Of a stretch of 52,437 nt of DNA, positions 25,184 to 33,212 are shown piece after piece. The stretch is from NCBI GenBank assembly GCA_944382785.1, contig CALWNO010000015.1, positions 1 to 52,437 on the forward strand, read 5' to 3'. The translations under genes and the position numbers were made by a program. The notes beneath the pieces were generated by a model. That model worked only from the letters and a program-made list of their open reading frames with translations, was not told the DNA's origin and did no database searches. The DNA comes from an uncultured Gemmiger sp. Lineage in GTDB: Bacteria > Bacillota > Clostridia > Oscillospirales > Ruminococcaceae. Position 1 is the stretch's first letter. The number at the start of each line of letters is the position of its first letter.

Positions 25184-26422
25184 TCAATGAGGAATGTAAC
25201 TCATGGCGTTGACCCGGCTGCCGTTGATGCGCAGTTCCAGGTGCAGGTGATATCCGCCGTTTTTGCCGCTCACATCCCCGGTATTGCCCACATACCCGAT
25301 GACCTGCCCTTTGGTCACGGTCTGGCCCTCGCTCACGGCGATGGAGGACATGTGGGCGTACAGGGTGGCGTAGTTGTTGCCGTCGTCGGCGGTGCCGTGG
25401 CTGATCTGCACACAGTTGCCGTAGCTGGGCATGGCCCGGGCCGCGCTCACCACCCCGTCGGCCACCGCATAGATGGGTGTACCCTTGGCAGCGGGAAAGT
25501 CGGTGCCGCCGTGGGGGGAACCGTCAATGCCGTCCGGATCTCCAAAGTTGCAGCTGATGCGCATGCCGGGGGACAGGGCACAGCCGAAATCCAGGCTGCA
25601 GTAGAGTGTGGCGGAGGTGTACTTGCTGTTCTGGCTCTTGGCGTAGGCGTCCAGTTGGGCGGTGGCCTGCTGGTAGGCCTTCTTGGCTTCCTCGGTGATC
25701 TGGGCCTGGGCTTCGGCCTGGGCCTGCTGTTCGTCCAGGTCGGCGTTGGCAGCCATCAGGGCCTCGGCCAGCTGATCGGCGGTATCCTGCAAGGCCTGCT
25801 CCTGGGCCTGCAGTTCATCCTGGGCGGCCTGGGCCTTATCGGCGGCAGCCTGGGCTTCCTCCCGGGCTGCTTCCAGCTCGGCGGCCTCGGTATCCAGGCG
25901 GGTCAGCACCTCGGTATTTTTGTCATTGATGTCAGTCAGGGCCTGGGCAAAGTTCAGCAACTGGAAAAGGTTGGTCGCCTGGCTCAGGACAGACAGGCTG
26001 CCGCTGTAATGCAGCCGCTGCATGGCGGCCATTTGCTCCTTGGTCTCATCCCAGCGGGCATCGTACTCGGCCTGCTTCTGTTCCAGCGCTGCCTGGGCGG
26101 CTTCCGCCTCCCCCTGAGCGGCGTCCAGCTGGGTTTGGGCCTCGGTCAAAGCCGCGTACACGGAACTCAGCTGGGAAGCAATTTCATCTGACCGGGTGTT
26201 CAGTTCCCCAATCTGATTCTCGGTCTGCTGGGTTTCCTTCTCCAGCTCCTCCTGCTTTTTGGCAGCCTCGTCGTAGGCGTCTTTGGCATCGTTTACCTGT
26301 TGCTGCAACTCTTCTTTGGTGGCAGCCAAAGGGGCAAAAAGACCCCCGAACAGGGCAAAAAGGGTACAAAAAACCAGCACCGCCGCCAGTCGGGCGGTGC
26401 CTTTGCAAAAATTCTGTTTCAT
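25184..26422 (-). CDS. Secreted coiled-coil M23 metallopeptidase (EnvC/murein hydrolase activator-like)
   Basis: 412 residues: signal peptide or anchor (about 10-33), then a very long Ala/Glu/Gln-rich coiled coil (about 34-270) like the CC domain of EnvC and CwlO-type proteins, and a C-terminal M23/LytM domain. Zinc and catalytic residues are present: H304-x3-D308 (HGGTDF), H357 (LYAHM) and H392-L-H394 (HLHLEL), so peptidoglycan hydrolysis is plausible. GAGGTAAG, which includes the TGA of the upstream M56/M23 gene, precedes its ATG only 12 bp after that gene's end. It is third in the blaI operon, hence likely induced by cell-wall stress. Confidence 0.92.
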   Translation of the reverse strand: MKQNFCKGTARLAAVLVFCTLFALFGGLFAPLAATKEELQQQVNDAKDAYDEAAKKQEELEKETQQTENQIGELNTRSDEIASQLSSVYAALTEAQTQLDAAQGEAEAAQAALEQKQAEYDARWDETKEQMAAMQRLHYSGSLSVLSQATNLFQLLNFAQALTDINDKNTEVLTRLDTEAAELEAAREEAQAAADKAQAAQDELQAQEQALQDTADQLAEALMAANADLDEQQAQAEAQAQITEEAKKAYQQATAQLDAYAKSQNSKYTSATLYCSLDFGCALSPGMRISCNFGDPDGIDGSPHGGTDFPAAKGTPIYAVADGVVSAARAMPSYGNCVQISHGTADDGNNYATLYAHMSSIAVSEGQTVTKGQVIGYVGNTGDVSGKNGGYHLHLELRINGSRVNAMSYIPH

Positions 26423-26434
26423 CAGGTACTTACC

Positions 26435-28417
26435 TCAATACAGCCAACGCTGCGGGTCAACGGGTACGCCGCCTACCATGACGCTGATATGCAGATGAGG
26501 ACCGGTGGAAAAGCCGGTGGTGCCCACCTGCCCGATGACCTGCCCGGCATTTACCAGCTGTCCCATCAGCAGGGGCGGCTGGTTCTGCATGTGGGCGTAC
26601 ATGGTGATCAGGGATTGCCCGTCGCTGTTATTGCCATGGCCGATGACCACCGTCCAGCCGTAGGAATCATCCCAACCGGCAAAGAGTACGATGCCGGCGT
26701 CCGCGGCCAGCACGTCGGTGCCTTCCGGCTGTTTCAGGTCCAGCCCTTCATGGATGCCAGCCTCATATGTAGAGGTGATTTCGCTTTCCTCAGGCAGGGG
26801 ATAGGCAAGGCTGTCCGGTGCCTGGCTGCCGATGGCCCGCTGGGCGATGGCATCGGCAATGGCGGGGTCTTCCGTCATGGCGGACAGCAGCAGCCCCTGT
26901 TCCGCTGCCAGAGCGGGGATGGTTTCGGTGTAAGGCAGGTACAGGGTGGGGGCCAGCAGGGTGTCTTCGCAGTGCAGCTCAAAGTGCAGACCCACGCCGG
27001 TGGTATTCCCGGTAGAACCCACCGTGCCGATCTGGTCGCCCTGTTCTACGGTCTGGCCTTCCTGTACCAGCAGGTCCTGCAGATGGGCATACAAAGTATA
27101 CCAGTGCCTCCCTTGAGTGTCCGCGCCGTGGTCGATGACAATGTAATTGCCATAGCTGTAGTGCCACTGGGCAGTGACTACGGTGCCGCCCGCCGCTGCC
27201 AGCACCGGGGTGCCTGCCTCGGCGGCAAGATCGTCTCCCTTGTGGTAGAAGCTCATCTTCCGGGAGTAATACCGATATTCGGACAGCGGAAGGATAAACC
27301 CTCCCGCCGGTTCAAAGCTGCCGCTGTTCACGGTATTGCCCGGCACGATAATATCCTCCGGCAGGAAGGTGTCCTCCACGGGTGGGACAGAAGAAGTCTG
27401 AGCGGCGGTGTCCGGGGTGGCTGCGGCGTCGGCGGAACGGGCGGTGTCGGCTGTGTCCGTGGCAGGTACCGCTTCCTGGGCCAGGGTGGGCCGTGCCAGC
27501 AGAACCAGAGCTGCCAAACCGGCCACCGCTACGCAGATGCCCAGCACCGCTTTGCCGGGGGCGCGGTAACGCAAAGCGTGCAGGATGCGCTGCCCTGCCT
27601 TTGGGGTGCCGAATGCCAGGGCGCCGCCCGGCACTTTCCGGGTGGCGTACTGCAAAAGACTTTCACAGTAAAGGCGGCGCTGGGCGGCGGTACAGCCGTG
27701 GACGGCGGCCTCGTCGCAGGCTGTTTCCATGGCGTGTTCAAACTGGGCAAAGGCCAGCCAGGCCAAGGGATTCCACCAGTGCAGACAGATCACCAGATAG
27801 TACAAAGGTTTGATGAGACAGTCCCCCCGGCGGATGTGGGTGCGCTCATGGAGCAGGACCGCCCGGCGGGCTTCGCCCTGCAGGTCGGCCGGAAGGTAGA
27901 TGCGCGGGTGCAACAGCCCCAGGGTAAAGGGGGCGGTCACCTCCGGACAGGTATAGCAGCCATCCGGGGTTTTGCAGGCCAACGCCACCCGGCGGTGCAG
28001 CCGAAAGGCGGAAACGCCTGCCCGCAGCAGGCAGACGGCGGTCCCGGTGGCCCAGGCAATCCCCACCACCAGCACCCAGTCGATGGTAAACGCCTGGGCT
28101 TCCTCCACGGACAGCTCCAGCCCGGCTGCATCCAGGGCTTGTGCGGCCTGGACGGCAGCCTCGGCGGGGGTGGTGTCCCGCACAGCCTCGGCGGCGGTGG
28201 CCAGCTGCTGCAGCGGTTGGCTTTCCGGCTGCGGCAGGGTGACAGGCACCAGTCCGCCCGGTACTGCAAACCGCAGTCCCACAGCCAGCCAGAGAAGACA
28301 CAGCAGCCAACCGGGAGCCCGGGCACGGCGCAGCAAAGCACAGACGCCCAGCGCCACAGGAACCGCCAGAGCGCCGGCGAGCCCGGCTATGAGCAGGGCA
28401 CATAAAAAGTCGGTCAT
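26435..28417 (-). CDS. M56 (BlaR1/MecR1-type) protease fused to two M23/LytM domains
   Basis: 660 residues. The N-terminal part has hydrophobic segments near 4-30, 36-58, 113-133 and 287-310, with the M56 motif H190-E191-x2-H194 (LLHERTHIRRGD) and a downstream acidic ligand near E231 on the cytoplasmic side, as in BlaR1. A Thr/Ala/Pro-rich linker leads to two external M23 domains. Domain 1 (about 385-485) has H392-x3-D396 and H445, but the usual HxH is G476-L-H478, so it may not be catalytic. Domain 2 (about 540-655) has H556-x3-D560, H609 and H641-L-H643 intact. In BlaR1, the sensor is a penicillin-binding domain; here LytM domains take that place. Overlaps blaI by 4 bp. Confidence 0.9.
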   Translation of the reverse strand: MTDFLCALLIAGLAGALAVPVALGVCALLRRARAPGWLLCLLWLAVGLRFAVPGGLVPVTLPQPESQPLQQLATAAEAVRDTTPAEAAVQAAQALDAAGLELSVEEAQAFTIDWVLVVGIAWATGTAVCLLRAGVSAFRLHRRVALACKTPDGCYTCPEVTAPFTLGLLHPRIYLPADLQGEARRAVLLHERTHIRRGDCLIKPLYYLVICLHWWNPLAWLAFAQFEHAMETACDEAAVHGCTAAQRRLYCESLLQYATRKVPGGALAFGTPKAGQRILHALRYRAPGKAVLGICVAVAGLAALVLLARPTLAQEAVPATDTADTARSADAAATPDTAAQTSSVPPVEDTFLPEDIIVPGNTVNSGSFEPAGGFILPLSEYRYYSRKMSFYHKGDDLAAEAGTPVLAAAGGTVVTAQWHYSYGNYIVIDHGADTQGRHWYTLYAHLQDLLVQEGQTVEQGDQIGTVGSTGNTTGVGLHFELHCEDTLLAPTLYLPYTETIPALAAEQGLLLSAMTEDPAIADAIAQRAIGSQAPDSLAYPLPEESEITSTYEAGIHEGLDLKQPEGTDVLAADAGIVLFAGWDDSYGWTVVIGHGNNSDGQSLITMYAHMQNQPPLLMGQLVNAGQVIGQVGTTGFSTGPHLHISVMVGGVPVDPQRWLY

Positions 28418-28797
28418 TGTCCGTCGTCCTCCTGTTCGGTGCGGGCCGCGTCCAGAATGGCCCGGATCTCGGCGACTTCCGCCTCGGAGATGGGCTTTTC
28501 GTTCAAAAAGGCCGCCACAAACCGGGGCAGGCTGCCCCCAAAGGTGCGATCCACCACGGCGGTGCTCTCCTGCTGCTGTACGGCGCTCTGTTTGACCAAA
28601 GCGGTCACCACGCCGCCCTCGTTCTGCAAAATGCTCCGCTCACACAGCTTTTTCAGTACGGTGTAGGTGGTGCTCTTTTTCCAGCCCAGAGCGTCGGCGG
28701 CCAGGCGCACCAACTGCCCGCTGGACAGGGGTTCATTTTCCCACACAAGGGTGGCAAAGCGGTATTCGCCTTCAGCCAGGCGCAGCATCTTTTCCAT
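28414..28797 (-). CDS. BlaI/MecI/CopY-family repressor
   Basis: 127 residues, winged HTH (about 5-80; LSSGQLVRLAADALGWKKST with TYTVLKKLCERSIL) and a C-terminal dimerisation region. In the classical system the M56 protease signals cleavage of this repressor; the partner protease is encoded immediately downstream with a 4-bp overlap. A matching palindrome lies just after the predicted transcription start at 28876-28891, supporting autoregulation. First gene of a three-gene operon whose other products are LytM-type murein hydrolases. Confidence 0.93.
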   Translation of the reverse strand: MEKMLRLAEGEYRFATLVWENEPLSSGQLVRLAADALGWKKSTTYTVLKKLCERSILQNEGGVVTALVKQSAVQQQESTAVVDRTFGGSLPRFVAAFLNEKPISEAEVAEIRAILDAARTEQEDDGQ

Positions 28798-28875
28798 AAT
28801 CAGGGTGACCTCGTTTCGTGATGGTGAACCGGCTTTGCCGCAGACTTTCCGGCGCAGGACGGTTTCTTTTGCTTG

Positions 28876-28891
28876 GTCTATTCAAATAGAC
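28876..28891. promoter_or_regulatory. Candidate BlaI operator
   Basis: GTCTATTCAAATAGAC, a palindrome with 7-bp arms and a 2-bp centre. It lies roughly +8 to +23 relative to the predicted start of the blaI transcript, where a bound dimer would block clearance. The core differs from the TACA-N2-TGTA of staphylococcal BlaI sites, so assignment rests on position and symmetry. Confidence 0.65.
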
Positions 28892-28905
28892 TTCCGTTTG
28901 CTAAC

Positions 28906-28935
28906 ACTGTATCACGCAGAACGCGGCCCTGTCAA
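28906..28935 (-). promoter_or_regulatory. Sigma-A promoter of the blaI operon
   Basis: Minus strand: TTGACA (28930-28935), 18-bp spacer, TACAGT (28906-28911). Predicted start near 28899. Confidence 0.75.
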
Positions 28936-28992
28936 CCCCGGGGGACCTCCCACAAAGAAAAAAATCCCCTGTCTATTGGGGGACGGTTGTGC

Positions 28993-28998
28993 TATAAT
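28993..28998 (+). promoter_or_regulatory. Extended -10 promoter of the asparaginase gene
   Basis: TGC-TATAAT (28990-28998) is an extended -10 with no good -35 box. A GTCTATT half-site like the BlaI palindrome arm lies at 28971-28977, in the -35 region. Confidence 0.65.
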
Positions 28999-29030
28999 CG
29001 GACAAGAGCAACCAAAAGGAGACAAACTTC

Positions 29031-30026
29031 ATGAAACATATTCTGCTTCTTGCCACCGGCGGCACCATTGCCAGCCGGCCCACCGCAGCAGGGGGGCTGG
29101 CACCTATGATCACTTCCGACGAGCTGCTGGCCTGCGTGCCGGAATTGGCGGGGGTCTGCCACATGGACGCGGTGCAGCTGTTCAACCTGGATTCCACCAG
29201 CGTGGGGCCGGAACAATGGGCCCAGATCGCCGCGGAAGTCCGCCGCCATTATGAGGAGTACGACGGTTTTGTCATCACCCATGGCACCGATACCATGGCC
29301 TATACGGCGGCAGCCCTTTCTTACATGATCCAGCAAAGTCCCAAACCGGTGGTGCTTACCGGCAGTCAGAAATCCATCTATAACCGGGATACCGACGCCC
29401 GCAACAATCTGTATCGGGCGGTGCTGTATGCCTGCAGCGACGCGGCCTGGGGGGTGCAGCTGGTCTTTGACGGCAAGGTGATCCTGGGCACGCGGGCCCG
29501 CAAGACACGTACCAAGAGCTTCAACGCTTTTTCCAGCATCGATTACCCCAACACCGCCGAATTCCGGGATCTGCGGCTGATTCCTTTCCTGCCCCGGCCT
29601 GCCAGTTTCGACCACGTCCGTTTTTATGAAAAGCTGGACCCGGCGGTGTTTGTACTGCGGCTGATCCCCGGCATGAAGGCGGATATCATCCCGCTGCTGG
29701 CCGGCCACTGCAAAGCGTTGATCCTGGAAAGCTTCGGTGTGGGCGGACTGCCCGGCGGGGATGACGGAGAGCTGTTTGCCGCTGTGCGGGACTGGTGTGC
29801 GGCGGGAAAACTGGTGGTGTTCACCACCCAGGTCCCCCACGAGGGCAGTGACCTGGGGGTGTACGAGGTGGGCCGGGCGGCCAAGGCGTTGCCCGGCGTG
29901 CTGGAAGCTCGGGACATGACCCCGGAAGCCGCCGCCGTCAAGCTCATGTGGGCGCTGGGGCAGGCGAAGAACAGGGAAGAAGCCTCCCGGCTGTTCCTGA
30001 CGCCGGTGCAATTTGATGTGGTATAA
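29031..30026 (+). CDS. ansA: L-asparaginase (type I, AnsA-like)
   Basis: 331 residues; hydrolyses asparagine to aspartate and ammonia in the cytosol. Two-domain asparaginase fold: ATGGTIAS with the nucleophile Thr12 at the N-terminus, the second signature HGTDTMAYTAAAL near residue 83, and TGSQKSIYNRDTDARNN with the conserved lysine after that. No signal peptide, which fits the cytosolic type I enzyme. Its own promoter lies upstream and a terminator follows; the AraC regulator is convergent, so no operon partner. Confidence 0.95.
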   Translation: MKHILLLATGGTIASRPTAAGGLAPMITSDELLACVPELAGVCHMDAVQLFNLDSTSVGPEQWAQIAAEVRRHYEEYDGFVITHGTDTMAYTAAALSYMIQQSPKPVVLTGSQKSIYNRDTDARNNLYRAVLYACSDAAWGVQLVFDGKVILGTRARKTRTKSFNAFSSIDYPNTAEFRDLRLIPFLPRPASFDHVRFYEKLDPAVFVLRLIPGMKADIIPLLAGHCKALILESFGVGGLPGGDDGELFAAVRDWCAAGKLVVFTTQVPHEGSDLGVYEVGRAAKALPGVLEARDMTPEAAAVKLMWALGQAKNREEASRLFLTPVQFDVV

Positions 30027-30042
30027 GGGAATATAAAAAAGA

Positions 30043-30090
30043 ACCCCCGCAGAGTCCGTGGCAGTTCCCACGACCCTGCGGGGTATTTGT
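30043..30090. terminator. Bidirectional terminator between asparaginase and AraC genes
   Basis: Hairpin with arms ACCCCCGCAG (30043-30052) and CTGCGGGGT (30076-30084), extended by TCCGTGG/CCACGA pairing, with A-rich sequence on the left and T-rich sequence on the right. Confidence 0.8.
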
Positions 30091-30108
30091 TGTATACATG
30101 GCAGTGTC

Positions 30109-30966
30109 CTATCTGGCGCGCAGTGCGCTTTTACGGTACCGCAGGGGGCTTTGCCCCACCATGGCCGTGAACCGGGTGGAAAAATTGCTCTCGTCCCCAA
30201 AACCCACCTGATGGGCTACGGCGCCTACAGGCAGGTCGGTCTGGGCCAGCAGTTCCTTGGCCTTGGTAATGCGGTAACACAGCAGGAAATTATACGGCGT
30301 GGTTCCCATGTACTGGCGGAACAAACGCAGAAAATAACTCTTGCTGATGTGGGCGCTGGCCAGCAGCTCGTCCAGGCAGAGAGATTCGGCGTAGTGGGCG
30401 CGGATGTGCACCACGGCGTCGTCGATCATCCTGCGGTTGGCGGTGGCTGCATCGGCGGCCAGCTGGTGCTGCGCCATGGCAGCCAGCAGGCGGTGCAGGA
30501 CCAGCGAGGTGGTTACGGCACTGGCGGCGGTTTCGGTTTCCATGCTGCCCAGCAGCTCCTCAAACAGAGGCGGAGCTTCAGGTAGTTCCACCGTACAGGG
30601 GCGCTTGTCCGGGCACAGAAGGGAAGCCAGAGCATGCACGCCGGTGCCCTCGATCAGGGCCCAGTAATGATGCCAGCAGCTTTGTCCCGGCGCGGTGCCG
30701 TAGTTCTGGGGGAACCGGCAGTCCAGAAGCAGCGCGCATCCCGGACCCAGGGTCACCTGTGTTTCGTTCTGCTCGATCAGGCCGGTGCCCTCCAGCGTGT
30801 ACAGCAGCAGATACGATTCCTTGTCGGTGCGGGCGGTGGCAAACCGTTCCCGGCCGTGGAACAGGCCGGCCTCGGTGCAGAAATATGGCTGGGCAAGCGC
30901 CGCGGCACCGGGCGTGGTCCGAAGCCACCGGCTGCACGGCTCCACGTCCATGTTGAAGGTCAACAT
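30109..30966 (-). CDS. AraC-family transcriptional regulator
   Basis: 285 residues. N-terminal cupin-type sensing domain (about 20-150) and C-terminal double-HTH AraC domain (about 185-280: LDELLASAHISKSYFLRLFR, then TPYNFLLCYRITKAKELL and VGFGDESNFSTRF). Regulators of this type usually control sugar uptake or catabolism. The ATG at 30964-30966 was chosen because the family starts there (MLTFNMD) and AAGGAAG lies upstream; 46 further in-frame codons are treated as leader. No linked transporter or catabolic genes, so ligand and targets are unknown. Confidence 0.9.
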   Translation of the reverse strand: MLTFNMDVEPCSRWLRTTPGAAALAQPYFCTEAGLFHGRERFATARTDKESYLLLYTLEGTGLIEQNETQVTLGPGCALLLDCRFPQNYGTAPGQSCWHHYWALIEGTGVHALASLLCPDKRPCTVELPEAPPLFEELLGSMETETAASAVTTSLVLHRLLAAMAQHQLAADAATANRRMIDDAVVHIRAHYAESLCLDELLASAHISKSYFLRLFRQYMGTTPYNFLLCYRITKAKELLAQTDLPVGAVAHQVGFGDESNFSTRFTAMVGQSPLRYRKSALRAR

Positions 30967-31185
30967 TTTCCCAATCACTTCCTTCCCGTGTGCGGGGCAC
31001 GGCTGCGCTGCTCCGTGCACACTACACAGCAGAATATTCACAAAAACAGAAAGTTCCCTGCGGCAGAAACCTTCTGGTTGTGCCAGGTTGCTGGCAAAGT
31101 GCAAGAAAATATTTTTGCAAAAGGCATCCCCTTTGTCAGAGAGGGGCCGCCGCTGATTGCTATAAATTGTTTGTTTGTCTCCTAT
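30967..31185 (-). promoter_or_regulatory. Long leader of the AraC-type gene
   Basis: About 210 nt of untranslated leader is predicted from the promoter at 31186-31214. It holds a small perfect hairpin TGCCAG-GTTG-CTGGCA (31081-31096) and a near-palindrome GCAAGAAAATATTTTTGC (31101-31118). No known RNA family was recognised, and function is unknown. With the two promoters here, this accounts for the gene-free stretch 30967-31390. Confidence 0.35.
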
Positions 31186-31214
31186 ATTTTACCAAAAATA
31201 TACGAAATATGCAA
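31186..31214 (-). promoter_or_regulatory. Sigma-A promoter of the AraC-type gene
   Basis: Minus strand: TTGCAT (31209-31214), 17-bp spacer, TAAAAT (31186-31191). Confidence 0.7.
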
Positions 31215-31287
31215 ACCCATATACATTTGACACGGTAAATTTTATTCATGTTCACCAATTTGCACTTTTGTTTTTTGTGAGGCCCTC

Positions 31288-31316
31288 TTGTCATAGCGGC
31301 AAAAGTACGTTATAAT
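31288..31316 (+). promoter_or_regulatory. Sigma-A promoter of the rfb genes
   Basis: TTGTCA (31288-31293), 17-bp spacer, TATAAT (31311-31316). Leader of about 70 nt to rfbA. Confidence 0.85.
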
Positions 31317-31390
31317 CATAAGAAATAATACTGTGCCGTTTTCTGCCCCTTCGGGATGGGCGGGCGCACTGCGAAACAGGAGCTAACACT

Positions 31391-32275
31391 ATGAAAGGTA
31401 TTGTTCTTGCCGGCGGCGCCGGTACGCGTTTGTACCCCCTGACCATGGTCACTTCCAAGCAGCTGCTGCCTGTCTATGACAAGCCCATGATCTATTATCC
31501 GCTGTCCACCCTGATGCTGGCGGGTATCCAGGATATTCTGATCATCTCCACCCCCACCGACACCCCCCGCTTTGAGCAGCTGCTGGGGGATGGCTCCCAG
31601 TATGGTCTGCACCTGCAGTACAAGGTCCAGCCTTCCCCGGATGGTCTGGCCCAGGCTTTCATTTTGGGGGAGGAATTCATTGGCGGCGATGCCTGCGCCA
31701 TGGTGCTGGGAGATAACATCTTCTACGGTGCCGGTTTCTCCAAACGGCTGAAGGCGGCTGCCGCCAACGCGGAGGCCGGCCGTGCCACCGTGTTCGGCTA
31801 CTTTGTCAATGACCCCGAGCGTTTCGGCGTTGTTGCCTTTGATGAGGAAGGCCGTGCCACCTCCATTGAGGAAAAGCCCGCGGTGCCCAAAAGCAACTAT
31901 GCCGTCACCGGTCTGTACTTCTACAGCAAGGATGTGGTGGAGCGCGCCAAGAAGGTCAAGCCCAGTGCCCGCGGGGAGCTGGAAATCACCACCCTCAATG
32001 AAATGTACCTGCAGGACGGGCAGCTGGATGTGCAGCTGCTGGGCCGCGGATATGCCTGGCTGGATACCGGTACCATGGACAGTCTGGTGGAAGCCGCCGA
32101 TTTTGTGCGGATGATTGAGCAGCGCCAGGGCATCAAGATTTCGGCACCGGAAGAGATTGCATACAAATATGGCTGGATCAGCCGCGCCAAGCTGCTGGAG
32201 AGCGCCGAACGCTACGGCAAGAGCCCGTACGGCGCTCATCTGCGCAATGTGGCTGACGACAAGCTCAAATACTAA
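31391..32275 (+). CDS. rfbA: Glucose-1-phosphate thymidylyltransferase
   Basis: 294 residues, full family length. Makes dTDP-glucose from dTTP and glucose-1-phosphate, the first step to dTDP-rhamnose. The nucleotidyl-transferase signature [13 protein letters not shown] is at the N-terminus, followed by [27 protein letters not shown] (metal-binding Asp) and [21 protein letters not shown] 31391 with an AGGAG site. Followed 21 bp later by rfbD and then rfbB on the same transcript. Confidence 0.97.
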   Translation: MKGIVLAGGAGTRLYPLTMVTSKQLLPVYDKPMIYYPLSTLMLAGIQDILIISTPTDTPRFEQLLGDGSQYGLHLQYKVQPSPDGLAQAFILGEEFIGGDACAMVLGDNIFYGAGFSKRLKAAAANAEAGRATVFGYFVNDPERFGVVAFDEEGRATSIEEKPAVPKSNYAVTGLYFYSKDVVERAKKVKPSARGELEITTLNEMYLQDGQLDVQLLGRGYAWLDTGTMDSLVEAADFVRMIEQRQGIKISAPEEIAYKYGWISRAKLLESAERYGKSPYGAHLRNVADDKLKY

Positions 32276-32296
32276 GAGCAGGGGAGAATTCACTGG

Positions 32297-33208
32297 ATGA
32301 AGATTCTGATCACCGGCTGCCGTGGGCAGCTTGGCACCGAGCTGCAGCGGCAGCTCAGTGCGGAAGGTTGTGTGCTGGGGCCGCTGCCTGAACGTCTGCG
32401 CAAGGCAACGGTCATCCCTGTGGATATTGATGATCTGGACATTACCGACCGGGAAGCCACGGTGGCGTATGTCCGCCGCCACCAGCCGGATACGGTCATC
32501 AACTGTGCGGCCTTCACCAACGTCAACGGCTGTGAGACCAACCGGGATGCCGCGTTCAAAGTCAACGCTCTGGGTCCCCGGAACCTGGCCATCGCCTGCG
32601 ACAAGATCAACGCCCGCCTGATTCATGTGTCCACCGATTATGTGTTCCCCGGTACGCCCAACGGTCCGGACGGCCATACACCGCTGGATGAATGCTGCGT
32701 GCCTGCTCCTGTTTCAGCCTACGGCCAGACCAAGCTGCTGGGAGAGCAGTACGTGCAGCGGTTCTGCCGCCGGCATTTCATTGTGCGCACCGCCTGGCTG
32801 TACGGCTATCACGGCAAGAACTTTGTCAAGACCATGGTCAATCTGGGCAAGACCCACAGTGAGGTCACAGTGGTCAATGACCAGCTGGGCAACCCCACCA
32901 ATGCGGTGGATCTGGCCTACCATCTGCTGAAACTGGCAGTCAGCCATGACTACGGCACCTATCACTGCACCTGCAACGGGGTTTGCAGCTGGTATGATTT
33001 CGCTTCCGAGATCATGCGTCTGGCAGGGCTGCCCTGCACCGTCAAGCCCTGCACCAGCGCCGAGTACGCCGCCGCCCACCCGGAAAGCGCCAACCGCCCG
33101 GCCTGGAGCGCCCTGGAAAATCGGGCCCTGCGCTGCACCGTGGGCGATGAGATGCGGGACTGGAAGGACGCCATCAATGACTTTTTCAAAAACTGGGATG
33201 GAGAATAA
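32297..33208 (+). CDS. rfbD: dTDP-4-dehydrorhamnose reductase
   Basis: 303 residues, RmlD family; reduces dTDP-4-keto-rhamnose to dTDP-L-rhamnose with NAD(P)H. N-terminal GCRGQLGTEL is the nucleotide-binding loop, STDYVFPG and the catalytic YGQTK (Y-x3-K) follow, with the substrate region VVNDQLGNPT. GGGGAG precedes the ATG. The stop is 5 bp before rfbB's ATG, so translation is probably coupled. It is a stand-alone RmlD, not an RmlC-RmlD fusion. Confidence 0.95.
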   Translation: MKILITGCRGQLGTELQRQLSAEGCVLGPLPERLRKATVIPVDIDDLDITDREATVAYVRRHQPDTVINCAAFTNVNGCETNRDAAFKVNALGPRNLAIACDKINARLIHVSTDYVFPGTPNGPDGHTPLDECCVPAPVSAYGQTKLLGEQYVQRFCRRHFIVRTAWLYGYHGKNFVKTMVNLGKTHSEVTVVNDQLGNPTNAVDLAYHLLKLAVSHDYGTYHCTCNGVCSWYDFASEIMRLAGLPCTVKPCTSAEYAAAHPESANRPAWSALENRALRCTVGDEMRDWKDAINDFFKNWDGE

Positions 33209-33212
33209 ATCA

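Noticed and set aside
32297-33208. rfbD as an RmlC-RmlD fusion explaining the missing rfbC
   Set aside because: The protein is 303 residues with only the reductase domain.
32946-33212. 89-codon N-terminal extension of rfbB
   Set aside because: It overlaps rfbD in another frame, and ATG 33213 has a ribosome site and matches the family start.
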